Of a DNA stretch of 64,000 nt, positions 22,005 through 30,738 are shown one piece after another. Position 1 is the stretch's first letter. Each line of letters opens with the position of its first letter. The notes below the pieces were generated by a model. It saw nothing but the letters and a program-made list of their open reading frames with translations. It made no database searches and was not told where the DNA came from. Both the position numbers and the translations under genes were made by a program. Origin of the DNA: Semisulcospira habei (taxonomy: Eukaryota > Mollusca > Gastropoda > Semisulcospiridae); assembly GCA_036245525.1 (NCBI GenBank), contig BTPG01000002.1:123488951-123552950 (forward strand). Reading direction: 5' to 3'.

Positions 22005-22982
22005 CACCACATAATGCCCTCTTAACAAACTGCATAATACACCTCCCCCCCCCCCCTCCCCTTAAAACGTCACCACCCACCGCACTCCACCATACAATAA
22101 ACAATAGGCAAGCACAGGGCCACACAATTAACAGTGCGCTGATTCAGTCACTGCTAAACAAACTGCGTAATACACCCCCCCCCTTAAACGTCACCACCCT
22201 CTGCACTCATCCATACAATGTCACAATAAACAATAGACCAGCACACGGCGACAATGCGCCGATTCACTTCTAAACAAACTGACCTACTTTCGCAGTCCAC
22301 CATACAATTGACATGGCCACACAATCGACAGTGCGAAATATATACATAACCTCAGACTAGTAAACAGCCACCTTCGTTCAGGCGCGTTATGATTGGACCT
22401 GTTCTGAAAGATCGTTATGCACCGAACTTGTCTTGGTATTCACCCGACTTGAGTCAATATGTACGAGACCAAACACAATATTCATACAGGAATTTTTAAT
22501 TTTTTTAAATATGTACCAGACCCTACACAATATTCAAAAAGAAATGTATAATTTTTTTAATTATGTGTTCACTATATGGTTTTCTTTCATATATTCAAAT
22601 AGCCAGCGGCTCCACACACCCACAATTTTTTTTTTCTTACACAGAGAGAGCCCCGTCATAAATTCAGTAATTATATACATTACCCCTCACTCATTTAGAT
22701 CTGTGTTTATAACAACATAACAAGCATTGACTAAAGATTGTGGGCGGGGGTAAAAAACCCACTCTATGTATAAACACCATGAAGTCTTCACAGACACAGA
22801 GCCAAAATGAGTTTGCAACCTGTTGGAAAACAGAGAAAGCTTTAAGATAAGGCCCTTCTTGTGAGTAGACTAAAGGGTATTTAGTGTTGACTTCTGCGCA
22901 GGCCAGCCCTAACAGGACTTGTGACATGCACTGACAAAGGGTGGTGTGTGATAGGCTAGTTTTGCCTGAAAGATTTTACAGT

Positions 22983-23166
22983 GCTTATGACCAGGAAGGT
23001 TGAAACGGTTACCTCAGTGGGACGACGCCTTTTATTATCAGTTTAGTCTGTGTTTACCGCACAAGCGTGACGTGTCTGCTAACTCGTTCGGATTCGGTGC
23101 TTTTTTTATTTAAAATGGGCTGTGAAGGATTAAAACCAAAACAACTCAAAAGCTAAGTGAATACTT
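22983..23166. other. Spacer between left TIR and the capsid gene
   Basis: No ORF of note. It lies downstream of the minus-strand capsid gene that ends at 23167. Confidence 0.5.
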
Positions 23167-24465
23167 TTAATATATGTGACTACTTAGCCTGCTCTCAGCT
23201 ATGTTTAACTGAGCGTCATAAATCAGATACAAATATATATTGATTGCTTCTGCTTTTTCTGTTTTTTTCTGTATTTGAATTGAGATTCCGTCACTACCGT
23301 TTTCGATAATACGGCCAGAGCCATGAAGGAAATTATCCTCCGTAGAACGCAGATCTAGCCACAGTGCGTACTTGTCTGTCAGGTATTCACCGATTCTTAC
23401 GTCATACAGATGCAGATCTTTGCACGCAATATTTGCTGATTTTTCTCTAAGTCTTCCCCCAGCAAAATACTTTGTGATCTCATCATAGTGCTGATATCCC
23501 ATCATTCCAGATGCAAAAATTTGATTAGGTCGGCCTTCGATTGTGCAGGATAAATGTGTAATTTTCGGATTATAGAATTTTTCTGAATCTCCTTGGTAAG
23601 GACTTTTTGGTTCAACAAATAACATAAGAATGCCTTTCAGTGACCTAGCAGGCGTGTTTAGGTTTATATTCCAAATCTGGTCGCTCTTGTCTTTGGGTAA
23701 TAAACTGTGTCTAATCACTCTGTCATAATAAATCGGAAGTCTTGACTGGTACTGATTTTGTATGAGTCTGGCTAGTTCAGTATGCGTGACAATCTCATAT
23801 TCCAAGGAAATGTTAGAGATCTTATATGATGCATTGAGATCCGTTGATTTGATAACTTTGGAGTAGTCATTGAAGGTTAGTTCAAAACTCAGACGGTCAT
23901 TTAGTGCCCCTTGGTAATAAGGCGAATGTCCTGTTAGGATTTCAAATTCGAGTGGAATGCAAAACCTATTTCCATATGTTTCGGCCACAATAACGTCCTT
24001 TGCTTCTGTGGTTGTTTTGTCTGATGCATTTATTCGAATTTTCATAATGCTATCTGACTGTATGCCTTGATAAATACGATCCTCTCGTTCTGGTTGTGTA
24101 AGCCACAAATCCGTGTAGCAGTAGAACACATCAGCATCGTCAAGACTAAACACTTCCTGTCCTTCAAGTTTAACTTTAATATTCTTAATAATTGCTCTAC
24201 CTAGATTGTTAACTAGTGTTCTTTTGTCATCTGCGTCCGATGAAAGTTCAATATTAAAAGCAAGACGAGCAGTACCAGGAACAATAACGTCACTGGGGCC
24301 TAGGTTTGGAAACTTGACAGTAAGAGTCTGGTTTTGGTCTATAGTACTAGGATTGTTTGTGATGACTATCGATTGTCTAACTGCTTTAACACCGAAAGGT
24401 TCACGTAGTTTTCTGTGTGGGTCTAACTTTGATCCATAGGACTGTGTCATTTTTATTATGCACAA
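23167..24465 (-). CDS. Putative Polinton major capsid protein
   Basis: The product (432 residues) is likely the double jelly-roll shell protein of the element's virion. This is a family assignment from recall: blocks such as LVNNLGRAIIKNIKVKLEGQ, the early NPSTIDQNQTLTVKFP stretch and ALNDRLSFELTF are typical of these proteins in invertebrate Polintons. There are no membrane segments and strand-like alternation is high. The better start is the sixth codon (ATG at 24450, MTQSYGSKLDPH), because an A/T-rich promoter-like spacer separates it from the divergent gene at 24492. The frame is intact. Alternative: another structural protein of the element. Confidence 0.7.
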   Translation of the reverse strand: MCIIKMTQSYGSKLDPHRKLREPFGVKAVRQSIVITNNPSTIDQNQTLTVKFPNLGPSDVIVPGTARLAFNIELSSDADDKRTLVNNLGRAIIKNIKVKLEGQEVFSLDDADVFYCYTDLWLTQPEREDRIYQGIQSDSIMKIRINASDKTTTEAKDVIVAETYGNRFCIPLEFEILTGHSPYYQGALNDRLSFELTFNDYSKVIKSTDLNASYKISNISLEYEIVTHTELARLIQNQYQSRLPIYYDRVIRHSLLPKDKSDQIWNINLNTPARSLKGILMLFVEPKSPYQGDSEKFYNPKITHLSCTIEGRPNQIFASGMMGYQHYDEITKYFAGGRLREKSANIACKDLHLYDVRIGEYLTDKYALWLDLRSTEDNFLHGSGRIIENGSDGISIQIQKKTEKAEAINIYLYLIYDAQLNIAESRLSSHIY

Positions 24466-24491
24466 TAAAAAAAATTAAATTAATAAAAACA
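24451..24491. promoter_or_regulatory. Divergent A/T-rich Polinton promoter
   Basis: About 40 bases, nearly all A or T, separate the capsid gene start (minus strand) from the ATG at 24492. It includes AATAAAAAAA and TAATAAAAAC, matching the start context seen before most genes of this element. Confidence 0.5.
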
Positions 24492-25715
24492 ATGGCCGCG
24501 GGAGGATTTAATCATGAAGATTTTGAAATGGATGACACGTATGATTTTGGTAATACAACAGATATGACAGATATGACTGGTACAAGAAATATTTACAGTT
24601 TACGTCACGAACTTTTAGAAACCAAAGTGAACTCATTTTATGATCATGTTGGTGGCCGCCCAGACATCATAGACCCTAACCAGTTTGAACTTGATGGCAA
24701 GGGTCATTTATATTTAAATACTGTTGACAAAGGAAAAGTACTATTGACTAACAAAAAAGACCCTAGTAGGTTTAGGGCTTTAAGTACAATAAAAAATGAA
24801 GGTGGTGTTAGTGCCTTGCGTCAACTTGGTATTGGTGGGTCTCCTGTCACGCCAAGACTGGTTAGTGTGCTTCAAGACACGCAAACAAAGTTACCAACAG
24901 GGCAAGAAATTGAAATGGCACCAGTAACAAGCCTACCAGAAATAGCAAACACAGTGATACAAGAAACCTCATTTACTGAAGGACAAATAAATGATGCTAT
25001 GAAAACAATAGAAGATCCACCTTTGTCAATGCGGGAGATTATAGGGTTAGATAAATCACTGCAGACAATAAGAGGTGCGATGGTTAATAATCTTGCCAAA
25101 CTGGGAGAGCTTGATAAACACATAGAACGTGAAAAAGAGAAACTGGCTACCGCAGACAATGGGAATCTTGACACAGAAATGAAAGAAAGAATCCAACACA
25201 GATTAAATGATTTGCAGATAGAAAGATCAGGAAGGTTAGAAGCGATTAGTATCGGGAGGGAAAAACTGAAAACACAGGTCAACAGGATTAGAGAAACTAT
25301 TCAGAAAATACTTCACGAAGACACTACTCTGGCTGAGAGACTTAAAACACTTTTCAGAGAACAGGGTATCACAATTGCCAGTTTAATTACAGCTCTGGGG
25401 TTTATTATCAGTACAGTTGTGTTGGCTGTAACGGGTGGTGGTTCTCCACCTCCAGCACCACCAACCCCAGTCCCCACAGATCCAAAAGATTTACAGTCAT
25501 GGGTAAAGAAACAACTGTCACACATATCAGACTTGCTTAAGAAATTGGCTCTGAAAGCAGTAGACTCGTTGCCTGGCATTTTAGGCACGGTTGTCAGTTG
25601 GTTGATTAGTACAGCGTCAAAGGCAGTAGGGTTTATGGCAGAACATGTGTGGGTCTTTTTGGTGACAGTAGGAGGGTTAATAGTGGGTTATTTAATGAAA
25701 CAGGTAAAGAAGTAA
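24492..25715 (+). CDS. Polinton coiled-coil membrane protein, function unknown
   Basis: The start at 24492 (MAAGGFNHEDFEMDD) follows the A-rich context, and the upstream in-frame codons are only the promoter. The 407-residue product has an acidic N-terminus, a long charged coiled coil (about residues 190-285), a hydrophobic helix (GITIASLITALGFIISTVVL, about 300-320), a proline-rich linker and a second hydrophobic region to the C-terminus (LGTVVSWLIS; VFLVTVGGLIVGYL). Similar proteins are common in invertebrate Polintons as unnamed proteins. A virion membrane or internal structural role is inference. Confidence 0.75.
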   Translation: MAAGGFNHEDFEMDDTYDFGNTTDMTDMTGTRNIYSLRHELLETKVNSFYDHVGGRPDIIDPNQFELDGKGHLYLNTVDKGKVLLTNKKDPSRFRALSTIKNEGGVSALRQLGIGGSPVTPRLVSVLQDTQTKLPTGQEIEMAPVTSLPEIANTVIQETSFTEGQINDAMKTIEDPPLSMREIIGLDKSLQTIRGAMVNNLAKLGELDKHIEREKEKLATADNGNLDTEMKERIQHRLNDLQIERSGRLEAISIGREKLKTQVNRIRETIQKILHEDTTLAERLKTLFREQGITIASLITALGFIISTVVLAVTGGGSPPPAPPTPVPTDPKDLQSWVKKQLSHISDLLKKLALKAVDSLPGILGTVVSWLISTASKAVGFMAEHVWVFLVTVGGLIVGYLMKQVKK

Positions 25716-26969
25716 TACCCCTAATCCAGTGAGACCTATTACCAATGCAGTTCTCTCTGACTCATGTGTGTCAAGGATTGGTGTTGGTGTTATCGTTATG
25801 GGTACCGGTGTCAAAGCTGGAGCTGTTACTGTCTGTACAGGTGATGATGTTACTGGTGCCGTGGGTGTTACCGTCTGTAATGATTTTAATGACTGAACAT
25901 GTGTGGTTGTGGCCCCCAAGTTTACAGATTGATTGAGTCCTAATTTCTGACCAACACCTGCAACAACTATTTCATTATTATAATTTGTTATTGTCCCCAT
26001 TTGAAGTTGAAGGTCTGATGGCAACATGTATAACCCAATACCAACTACAAAGTCAACTTTTGATCTAGCATATCTGAGAACGTCTTGGTAGCGTTGTATG
26101 CTTGATGGGAGATCAACTACTGAATTTACTGAATCTTCTAGATTAGCGAGAAACTGTTTTTGTGAATCAAACTTTCCACTTCCATTCAGAATATTAGATT
26201 TTGTTAATGATTGTGCACCTAGTATACACCAGACATATGTTCTGATAGACTCATTGATGCGTTCGACTCCTGCTTGAGTAAACCCGTCACTCCTGTCTAA
26301 AATAAATGTGGTCCAGGCGTTAGACTGTTTCTGTTCTATTGAGCCTAACCACACTTCAGATTTTGATGAGAATGAAGTGTAGGGAGGCCAGTAATCTTGA
26401 GGGTATTGTCTGTGACTCAAAGCATAATATAATGTACCAATGCCGTGGTGATCATCAAGTTTTTGTGTGAAGTCATACTTAGTGCTTATGTTAAATTCAT
26501 TACAGGTGCGTTCAAATGCTTTCATATCCATGGGGTTGTTAAATCTGTTAAAACTGGATTCAGTGGGTAGTGGTGTATGCAGTTCTGACAGTATACATCT
26601 AAGCTGGTAATAAACATGAAAACGATACACAGACCTAATCAGTTTGTTTGAGTGATTCAAATGGTCTGTGAATGAAACACCACAGCCTGTAGTTGAACAC
26701 AGTATGGCAAAGTTAAGTTGGTTTTGAAACATCTGTAGTGGACTTGAGGACCACTTTCTTGCTGTAGCATCGTCTGTTATTGGAGGGTTTAGGTAATGAT
26801 CAAAAGGGTTGGGTACTTTGACTTGAAATAAATCTTGTTCGCTTACAGCTATGTCGAGTTGATTTAGTTGAATTATTTTCTGTTCATAAGTAGGGGCGAC
26901 ATTATATTTAGCATCTACATTAAATTGAAATGCGTTTGTAGTGGTAATGGTTGGTGATTTAAATTCCAT
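25692..26969 (-). CDS. Polinton conserved protein with C-terminal membrane anchor
   Basis: Product of 425 residues with an intact frame. It starts MEFKSPTITTTNAFQFNVDA. The middle contains CSTTGCGVSFTDHLNHSNKL and RTYVWCILGAQSLTKSNIL. A Thr/Pro-rich spacer (about 365-405) precedes a single C-terminal hydrophobic helix (ALVIGLTGLGVLLLYLF). Its last 24 bases overlap the tail of the convergent gene ending at 25715. The start is set by an ACATAAAAAAAGG context shared with the divergent gene at 26993. A second, frameshifted copy lies at 62738-63998. The protein is conserved in Polintons, as far as I recall, but has no assigned function. Confidence 0.8.
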   Translation of the reverse strand: MEFKSPTITTTNAFQFNVDAKYNVAPTYEQKIIQLNQLDIAVSEQDLFQVKVPNPFDHYLNPPITDDATARKWSSSPLQMFQNQLNFAILCSTTGCGVSFTDHLNHSNKLIRSVYRFHVYYQLRCILSELHTPLPTESSFNRFNNPMDMKAFERTCNEFNISTKYDFTQKLDDHHGIGTLYYALSHRQYPQDYWPPYTSFSSKSEVWLGSIEQKQSNAWTTFILDRSDGFTQAGVERINESIRTYVWCILGAQSLTKSNILNGSGKFDSQKQFLANLEDSVNSVVDLPSSIQRYQDVLRYARSKVDFVVGIGLYMLPSDLQLQMGTITNYNNEIVVAGVGQKLGLNQSVNLGATTTHVQSLKSLQTVTPTAPVTSSPVQTVTAPALTPVPITITPTPILDTHESERTALVIGLTGLGVLLLYLFH

Positions 26970-26992
26970 CCTTTTTTTATGTGATAATAAAA
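26970..26992. promoter_or_regulatory. Short divergent Polinton promoter
   Basis: Only 23 bases lie between two divergent ATG codons. They include TTTTTTTATG on one side and GATAATAAAA before the plus-strand start. Polinton 2 keeps the same arrangement at 62714-62737. Confidence 0.5.
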
Positions 26993-27707
26993 ATGTTTAT
27001 TACCTTAACAAATCTTGACACGAGCAAACCAGTGTGGTTAACTAATGGGATTGATAATCGTGATGGTAACAAGGCTGTGGCTATCCATGAAATGTTCTAC
27101 ACAGTAAAGTGGTTTAATGTAACGGATGATGAAAATTATTCTGTAAGTGGAACTCTCGATGGTTTAGAAAAGGGTGATACTTTACGAGCTGGGTATTATG
27201 ACTTTTGTACTTTAGCTGAATGGCTTCAAAATGAATTTAAAATTAAAGCAACTGTAAACCCAGCTAATTTACTTGTTACAATTGATTTTCCGAAAAGTGG
27301 TCAGTTTTCTTTATCAAATAGTCTTTTATTATTACTTGGATTTTTTAAAACAATAACACATCTAGATGAAGATTGGTCACAATCAGTTGGTAGTCTACTA
27401 TCACCAAAAAAAACCAAGAATAACTGGCAGATATCCTGTTCATTTGTCAGTACACACAGTGCTAAATGTTCATTTGAAAGAACTGAACACTACTGAAAAT
27501 GTACACAATGGAAAGCCTTCAACTTTGTTAAGATGCTTGCCGACTGGAACTGCCCCATATTGTGAAAGTGTGGTTGCTAGATTTCCTAATTCTCAGTTTA
27601 AAAAATTAGGTTCTAGTTTCTTTGAATCATTGTGCTTATCTGTAACTAATCAGAATGGTAAACCAGTTGTAATGCATGATTTTTATGTTGTTTTGGAAGT
27701 TAAATAA
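26993..27707 (+). pseudogene. Putative Polinton minor capsid protein, frameshifted
   Basis: It begins MFITLTNLDTSKPVWLTNG at 26993 after ATAATAAAA; the earlier GTG codon is not needed. The first frame runs to 27496 and the second frame continues to 27707, ending MHDFYVVLEVK. The C-terminal block (SSFFESLCLSVTNQNGKPV) looks like the end of a jelly-roll penton-type protein, which is my basis for the call. The break is at about 27446, where this copy has one extra base relative to Polinton 2, which is instead broken elsewhere. The protein is therefore lost in both copies by separate events. Confidence 0.6.
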
Positions 27708-27727
27708 TTTTATTTTTGTTTATAAAA

Positions 27728-28606
27728 ATGAGTGGTCTTGGTCCAAAGCCTAGAATCATACCAGTTGCATGTCCAGTAACAGAGTTGAAAGATTTGGCAG
27801 ACGTACAGGATTTTGAGAAGGAAGGGGAAATTGGAGAAATATATGGTTTTGAACTTGATTCAAATGGCATGTACAAGAGGAAAGTAATTGTTGACATGAA
27901 AGATGGTGAAAAACAGATTCCTAAACTTGGTCAGCTTCGTGATGTTACTGTACCTACTCCACCTGTAAATAATGCGCCTTACAACTTAATACATGTGGGT
28001 AGTAAGTGGGTTGTTTCACCTGTACCGGCACCACCACCCACAATTGACTGGGACATAAAGATTGAATTTATTAGTCCTTATGTATACACTGATGATGAAG
28101 GCGCCTTAGTGTTTAGGAAGGTTGTTAATTCTGGGCCGCTTATTGTAAGCCTTGTTCCAAGTTTTGCCCTAGACAACAATAGCAGAGAAAAACTGAAAGT
28201 TGAAAATTATGAGAGACGGAGATATCTTCTTACAACTAGAAAGGGTAGATCAGATACTTCTGTTGTGTTTATGCTAGCAAGCTTAGTCGTGGCTAGAGAA
28301 GCGACAATAGTATTTGAAATTATCATGAAATCTGTTGCTACTGCTAAAGAGGCTCAAATTGCACAAGGAATTAAACTTACATGGAATGAAACAGTAACAG
28401 AATCATCAAAGGTCTTTATTGCCATTACAAAAAATAATGATGTTATTAACGTTTCAAGCAGTATTCCAGCTGTCAAGGTGGTGGTCGACAAAACAACTTT
28501 TGTTCGTCTAACTTACATAAACCTTGAACACATTGATCTTGTTGCATTTTATTATGCCAGCAAATTGTATACTTTTGAAGAGTTGCAAAATGTAATTGCT
28601 GATTAA
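27728..28606 (+). CDS. Polinton conserved protein, function unknown
   Basis: Product of 292 residues starting MSGLGPKPRIIPVACPVTEL at 27728 after TATAAAAATG. There is a Pro-rich stretch near residues 80-115 and no hydrophobic helix. The rest alternates charged and hydrophobic residues, consistent with a globular beta-rich protein. The frame is intact here and in Polinton 2 (61103-61987), which is the best evidence of function before decay. I do not recognise the family. Confidence 0.75.
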   Translation: MSGLGPKPRIIPVACPVTELKDLADVQDFEKEGEIGEIYGFELDSNGMYKRKVIVDMKDGEKQIPKLGQLRDVTVPTPPVNNAPYNLIHVGSKWVVSPVPAPPPTIDWDIKIEFISPYVYTDDEGALVFRKVVNSGPLIVSLVPSFALDNNSREKLKVENYERRRYLLTTRKGRSDTSVVFMLASLVVAREATIVFEIIMKSVATAKEAQIAQGIKLTWNETVTESSKVFIAITKNNDVINVSSSIPAVKVVVDKTTFVRLTYINLEHIDLVAFYYASKLYTFEELQNVIAD

Positions 28607-28626
28607 AAAAATATTTGTCATAAAAA

Positions 28627-29244
28627 ATGGTGAACTTGTATCCACAAATACCACCTGAGCAGCTTGAGCCTATTGAGCGTGATAAAACATTAAAGGCAGA
28701 TTCATTCCGTTTAATGAATATTACAGAAGCGTTGAAGTATTTGGAAGAAGAACAAGCAAAATACTCGAGGTGTAAACGCCGTTACAATACGGTTTTCAAT
28801 TCTGTACACAACACATCAATGGCCATGGGGGTGGTTTCGGCCGGATTATCTGTAGGAGGTATAACTCTGTTTGCAACGGGGGTGGGAAGTGTCGTAGGAA
28901 TTGCTGTTGAAGCTGTTGGCCTTGCCACAAGCCTGGCATGCTTTGGTATGGAAGCCCTTAACAAAAAATTTTATATGAAGTTGCAGAAGCATGAAGCATT
29001 AAGTACGCTCGCAGCAGCTAAGCTGACGAGTATGAAACTTATTATTAGTAAGGCTTTAAATGATAATGAAATTGATGATAATGAATTTAAGAGAGTCCAG
29101 GATGATTTGGCTAACTATAAACAACAAAAGTCTGAAATACAGAATAAGATGCGTAGTCAGGCTGTAAATGTTGAAGAGCTAAAGAAATCTTTTTTAGAAC
29201 AAGGAAAAAAGATAGGCGTAGAAGAAACTATGAAAAAAGTTTGA
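28627..29244 (+). CDS. Polinton hydrophobic/helical protein, function unknown
   Basis: Product of 205 residues starting at 28627 after CATAAAAAATG. The N-terminal 60 residues are charged and helical (NITEALKYLEEEQAKYSRCK). Two hydrophobic glycine-rich helices follow (about 62-110, including GVVSAGLSVGGITLFATGVG). The C-terminal half is a conserved helix region (QKHEALSTLAAAKLTSMKL then FKRVQDDLANYKQQKSEI). It is common in Polintons. Role in the virion membrane or assembly is a guess. The copy in Polinton 2 is frameshifted. Confidence 0.75.
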   Translation: MVNLYPQIPPEQLEPIERDKTLKADSFRLMNITEALKYLEEEQAKYSRCKRRYNTVFNSVHNTSMAMGVVSAGLSVGGITLFATGVGSVVGIAVEAVGLATSLACFGMEALNKKFYMKLQKHEALSTLAAAKLTSMKLIISKALNDNEIDDNEFKRVQDDLANYKQQKSEIQNKMRSQAVNVEELKKSFLEQGKKIGVEETMKKV

Positions 29245-29315
29245 GAACTTACAAGCAAGTAACAATAGGTTTTGGTTATCCATTATTTTTATCATACTCT
29301 TCGCAAAGAGATGTC

Positions 29316-29363
29316 ATGCCTGCTCATTTGACGCCATCAGCTCCACCACCAGATTATTACTAA
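29316..29363 (+). CDS. Short ORF ending in a PPxY motif
   Basis: The reading ends LTPSAPPPDYY and is open upstream from before 29245 (including FGYPLFLSYSSQRDVMP). The Polinton 2 counterpart (60352-60260) ends LTPSAPPPEYY and starts with ATG at a position that here is TTA. PPxY motifs bind WW domains of Nedd4-type ligases and act as late motifs in several virus families. That role here is inference. The start in this copy is uncertain. Confidence 0.45.
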   Translation: MPAHLTPSAPPPDYY

Positions 29364-29364
29364 A

Positions 29365-29545
29365 AAAAAGTTTTCTTATTGTCCTTGTAACTTGAGAAAT
29401 CTGTCCGAGTGTCTTATGACTTGGGTTAAGAACTTATGATAACTAACGTCAAAGTTACTTGTAAGTTGTAGGTAACTTTGAAATTAGTTATCAAGTAAGA
29501 TCATACGTTATTCACAGGCAAAGTTTTTTTTTTTTCATTATAAAA
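29365..29545. other. Polinton intergenic region with a strong hairpin
   Basis: It contains a near-perfect inverted repeat at 29438-29492: GATAACTAA and CAAAGTTAC pair with GTAACTTTG and TTAGTTATC around a short loop. No ORF crosses it. Polinton 2 has a 23-bp tandem repeat in the equivalent place (60121-60187). Confidence 0.6.
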
Positions 29546-30073
29546 ATGAATCAAGACGAATTACTTCTTCTAAACGATATCTGTGCTGTAGAGAACAAAG
29601 ACGTAGACTCCAAAAAACAGCGGCTTTTGTCTGTAATTGTCTCAGGCAAATCAAAGACTTATCTAGGAAGACAATACATGACAGAGGATATTGAATCTCT
29701 CACCGCTGACGAGCTAATCAAGCTTCATTCTAAATATGAAAACCACATTGCCTCACTAATGACACGTGATTTAAGCAGGTCTATAATATTCCTATATACA
29801 AAAGCTGTAAGTCATTTCCTACCTGTAGACACTGATAGTCTATCACACGACCTTGAAAGCAATCCTATTGTTTCAAGTTCAATTGGCAAATTAGCATGTG
29901 TCATGTTTTACAAGTTTGGAAATTACCTTGCACCTGTCGTAACCCTTCTTGTTACTGGGAGTCATATTGATTTCTCAAAAATAAATTTTACTGCAGAAGA
30001 AAATGGACGAAACCCAGGCGACTCCACAACTGAACCCTGTTTTGACACAGGTTCAAACTGTGACGAAGACTAA
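29546..30073 (+). CDS. Polinton conserved protein, function unknown
   Basis: Product of 175 residues starting MNQDELLLLNDICAVEN after TATAAAAATG. It has a charged N-terminal half with YMTEDIESLTADELIKLHSKYE and a hydrophobic stretch near 125-145 (ACVMFYKFGNYLAPVVTLLV). Its last 71 bases overlap the next gene in another frame. It belongs to the common Polinton gene set, but I cannot assign a role. Confidence 0.65.
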   Translation: MNQDELLLLNDICAVENKDVDSKKQRLLSVIVSGKSKTYLGRQYMTEDIESLTADELIKLHSKYENHIASLMTRDLSRSIIFLYTKAVSHFLPVDTDSLSHDLESNPIVSSSIGKLACVMFYKFGNYLAPVVTLLVTGSHIDFSKINFTAEENGRNPGDSTTEPCFDTGSNCDED

Positions 30074-30461
30074 AAGTCCAGGCAGGGTTGAGGCTGGAAA
30101 AAGATTAGCTGAATATAATAGGCAAAAAAAATTACAGCTTAAGGCACAAACAGAAAAGACTCATGTAACTGATCCACCGTCATCACCGTCAGGACCTGTG
30201 TCAATACCGTCAGGGCCGTCACTCCCTTATCAAAGTGAGAGACAAACAACTAAGTCTAACCCTGACCCCGAACCTCAATCAACAAAATATATAATTGCTG
30301 GATTTGTTGTCGGATTTGGTTACGTAGGTTATCAATTATACAAAAAATATAAACCACAGACTCGTACAGTGACCAAAAAATCAGACACTCCAAAAACAAA
30401 ACCAGAAGTCGCCACATTACCAGTAACACCCAAAGCCGTTGACCCATTTTATATGCAGTAA
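30003..30461 (+). CDS. Polinton basic protein with transmembrane helix
   Basis: Product of 152 residues. It starts MDETQATPQLNPV at 30003 after GAAGAAAATG and overlaps the previous gene. A basic block, KSPGRVEAGKRLAEYNRQKK (about residues 24-43), is followed by a Ser/Pro-rich linker and one hydrophobic helix (IIAGFVVGFGYVGYQLY). The basic block suggests DNA or RNA contact, but this is only inference. Confidence 0.65.
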   Translation: MDETQATPQLNPVLTQVQTVTKTKSPGRVEAGKRLAEYNRQKKLQLKAQTEKTHVTDPPSSPSGPVSIPSGPSLPYQSERQTTKSNPDPEPQSTKYIIAGFVVGFGYVGYQLYKKYKPQTRTVTKKSDTPKTKPEVATLPVTPKAVDPFYMQ

Positions 30462-30496
30462 ATAAAAATATTATTTTAATTTTTCTTGCCTAAGAA

Positions 30497-30727
30497 ATGA
30501 ACGACTCAAAAAATTTAATGAACCTTGTGTATCACTCTACCGTAATCAGCGGATTAGCAGTAGCTTATTCTATGCTGGGAAAAAGTCTACTCAAAATGAA
30601 ATCAGCAGACCTCAGTAGACTCGATTTCGAAGACAGCACTAAGCTAATTGCAGTTGTTACAGCGTCAATTGCGACAAAAGATTTTCTTGTCAAGCAGGGA
30701 ATTATTCCCGAAAATGTTTCTATGTAA
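30497..30727 (+). CDS. Small Polinton membrane protein
   Basis: Product of 76 residues: MNDSKNLMNLVYHS, a short hydrophobic helix (VISGLAVAYSMLGKSLL) and then a conserved segment LSRLDFEDSTKLIAVVTASI. It is tightly packed between neighbours (spacing 36 and 11 bases). The context before the ATG (CTAAGAAATG) is weaker than for other genes. Confidence 0.6.
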   Translation: MNDSKNLMNLVYHSTVISGLAVAYSMLGKSLLKMKSADLSRLDFEDSTKLIAVVTASIATKDFLVKQGIIPENVSM

Positions 30728-30738
30728 ATAAAAATAAT

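Larger units (their letters stand above)
20644..22982 (+). repeat. Polinton 1 left terminal inverted repeat
   Basis: It pairs with 34054-36033 on the opposite strand. It is longer than its partner in places because two SINE-like copies have inserted (20976-21352 and 21625-22004), and shorter near its inner end where the right repeat has an extra 370-bp block. Small ORFs at 22433-22720 and 22691-22927 recur in the right repeat only because the DNA is duplicated. Confidence 0.9.

Noticed and set aside
22433..22927. Two ORFs (95 and 78 codons) present in both Polinton TIRs
   Set aside because: They are duplicated because the TIRs are duplicated; no protein-like features and no start context like the other genes.
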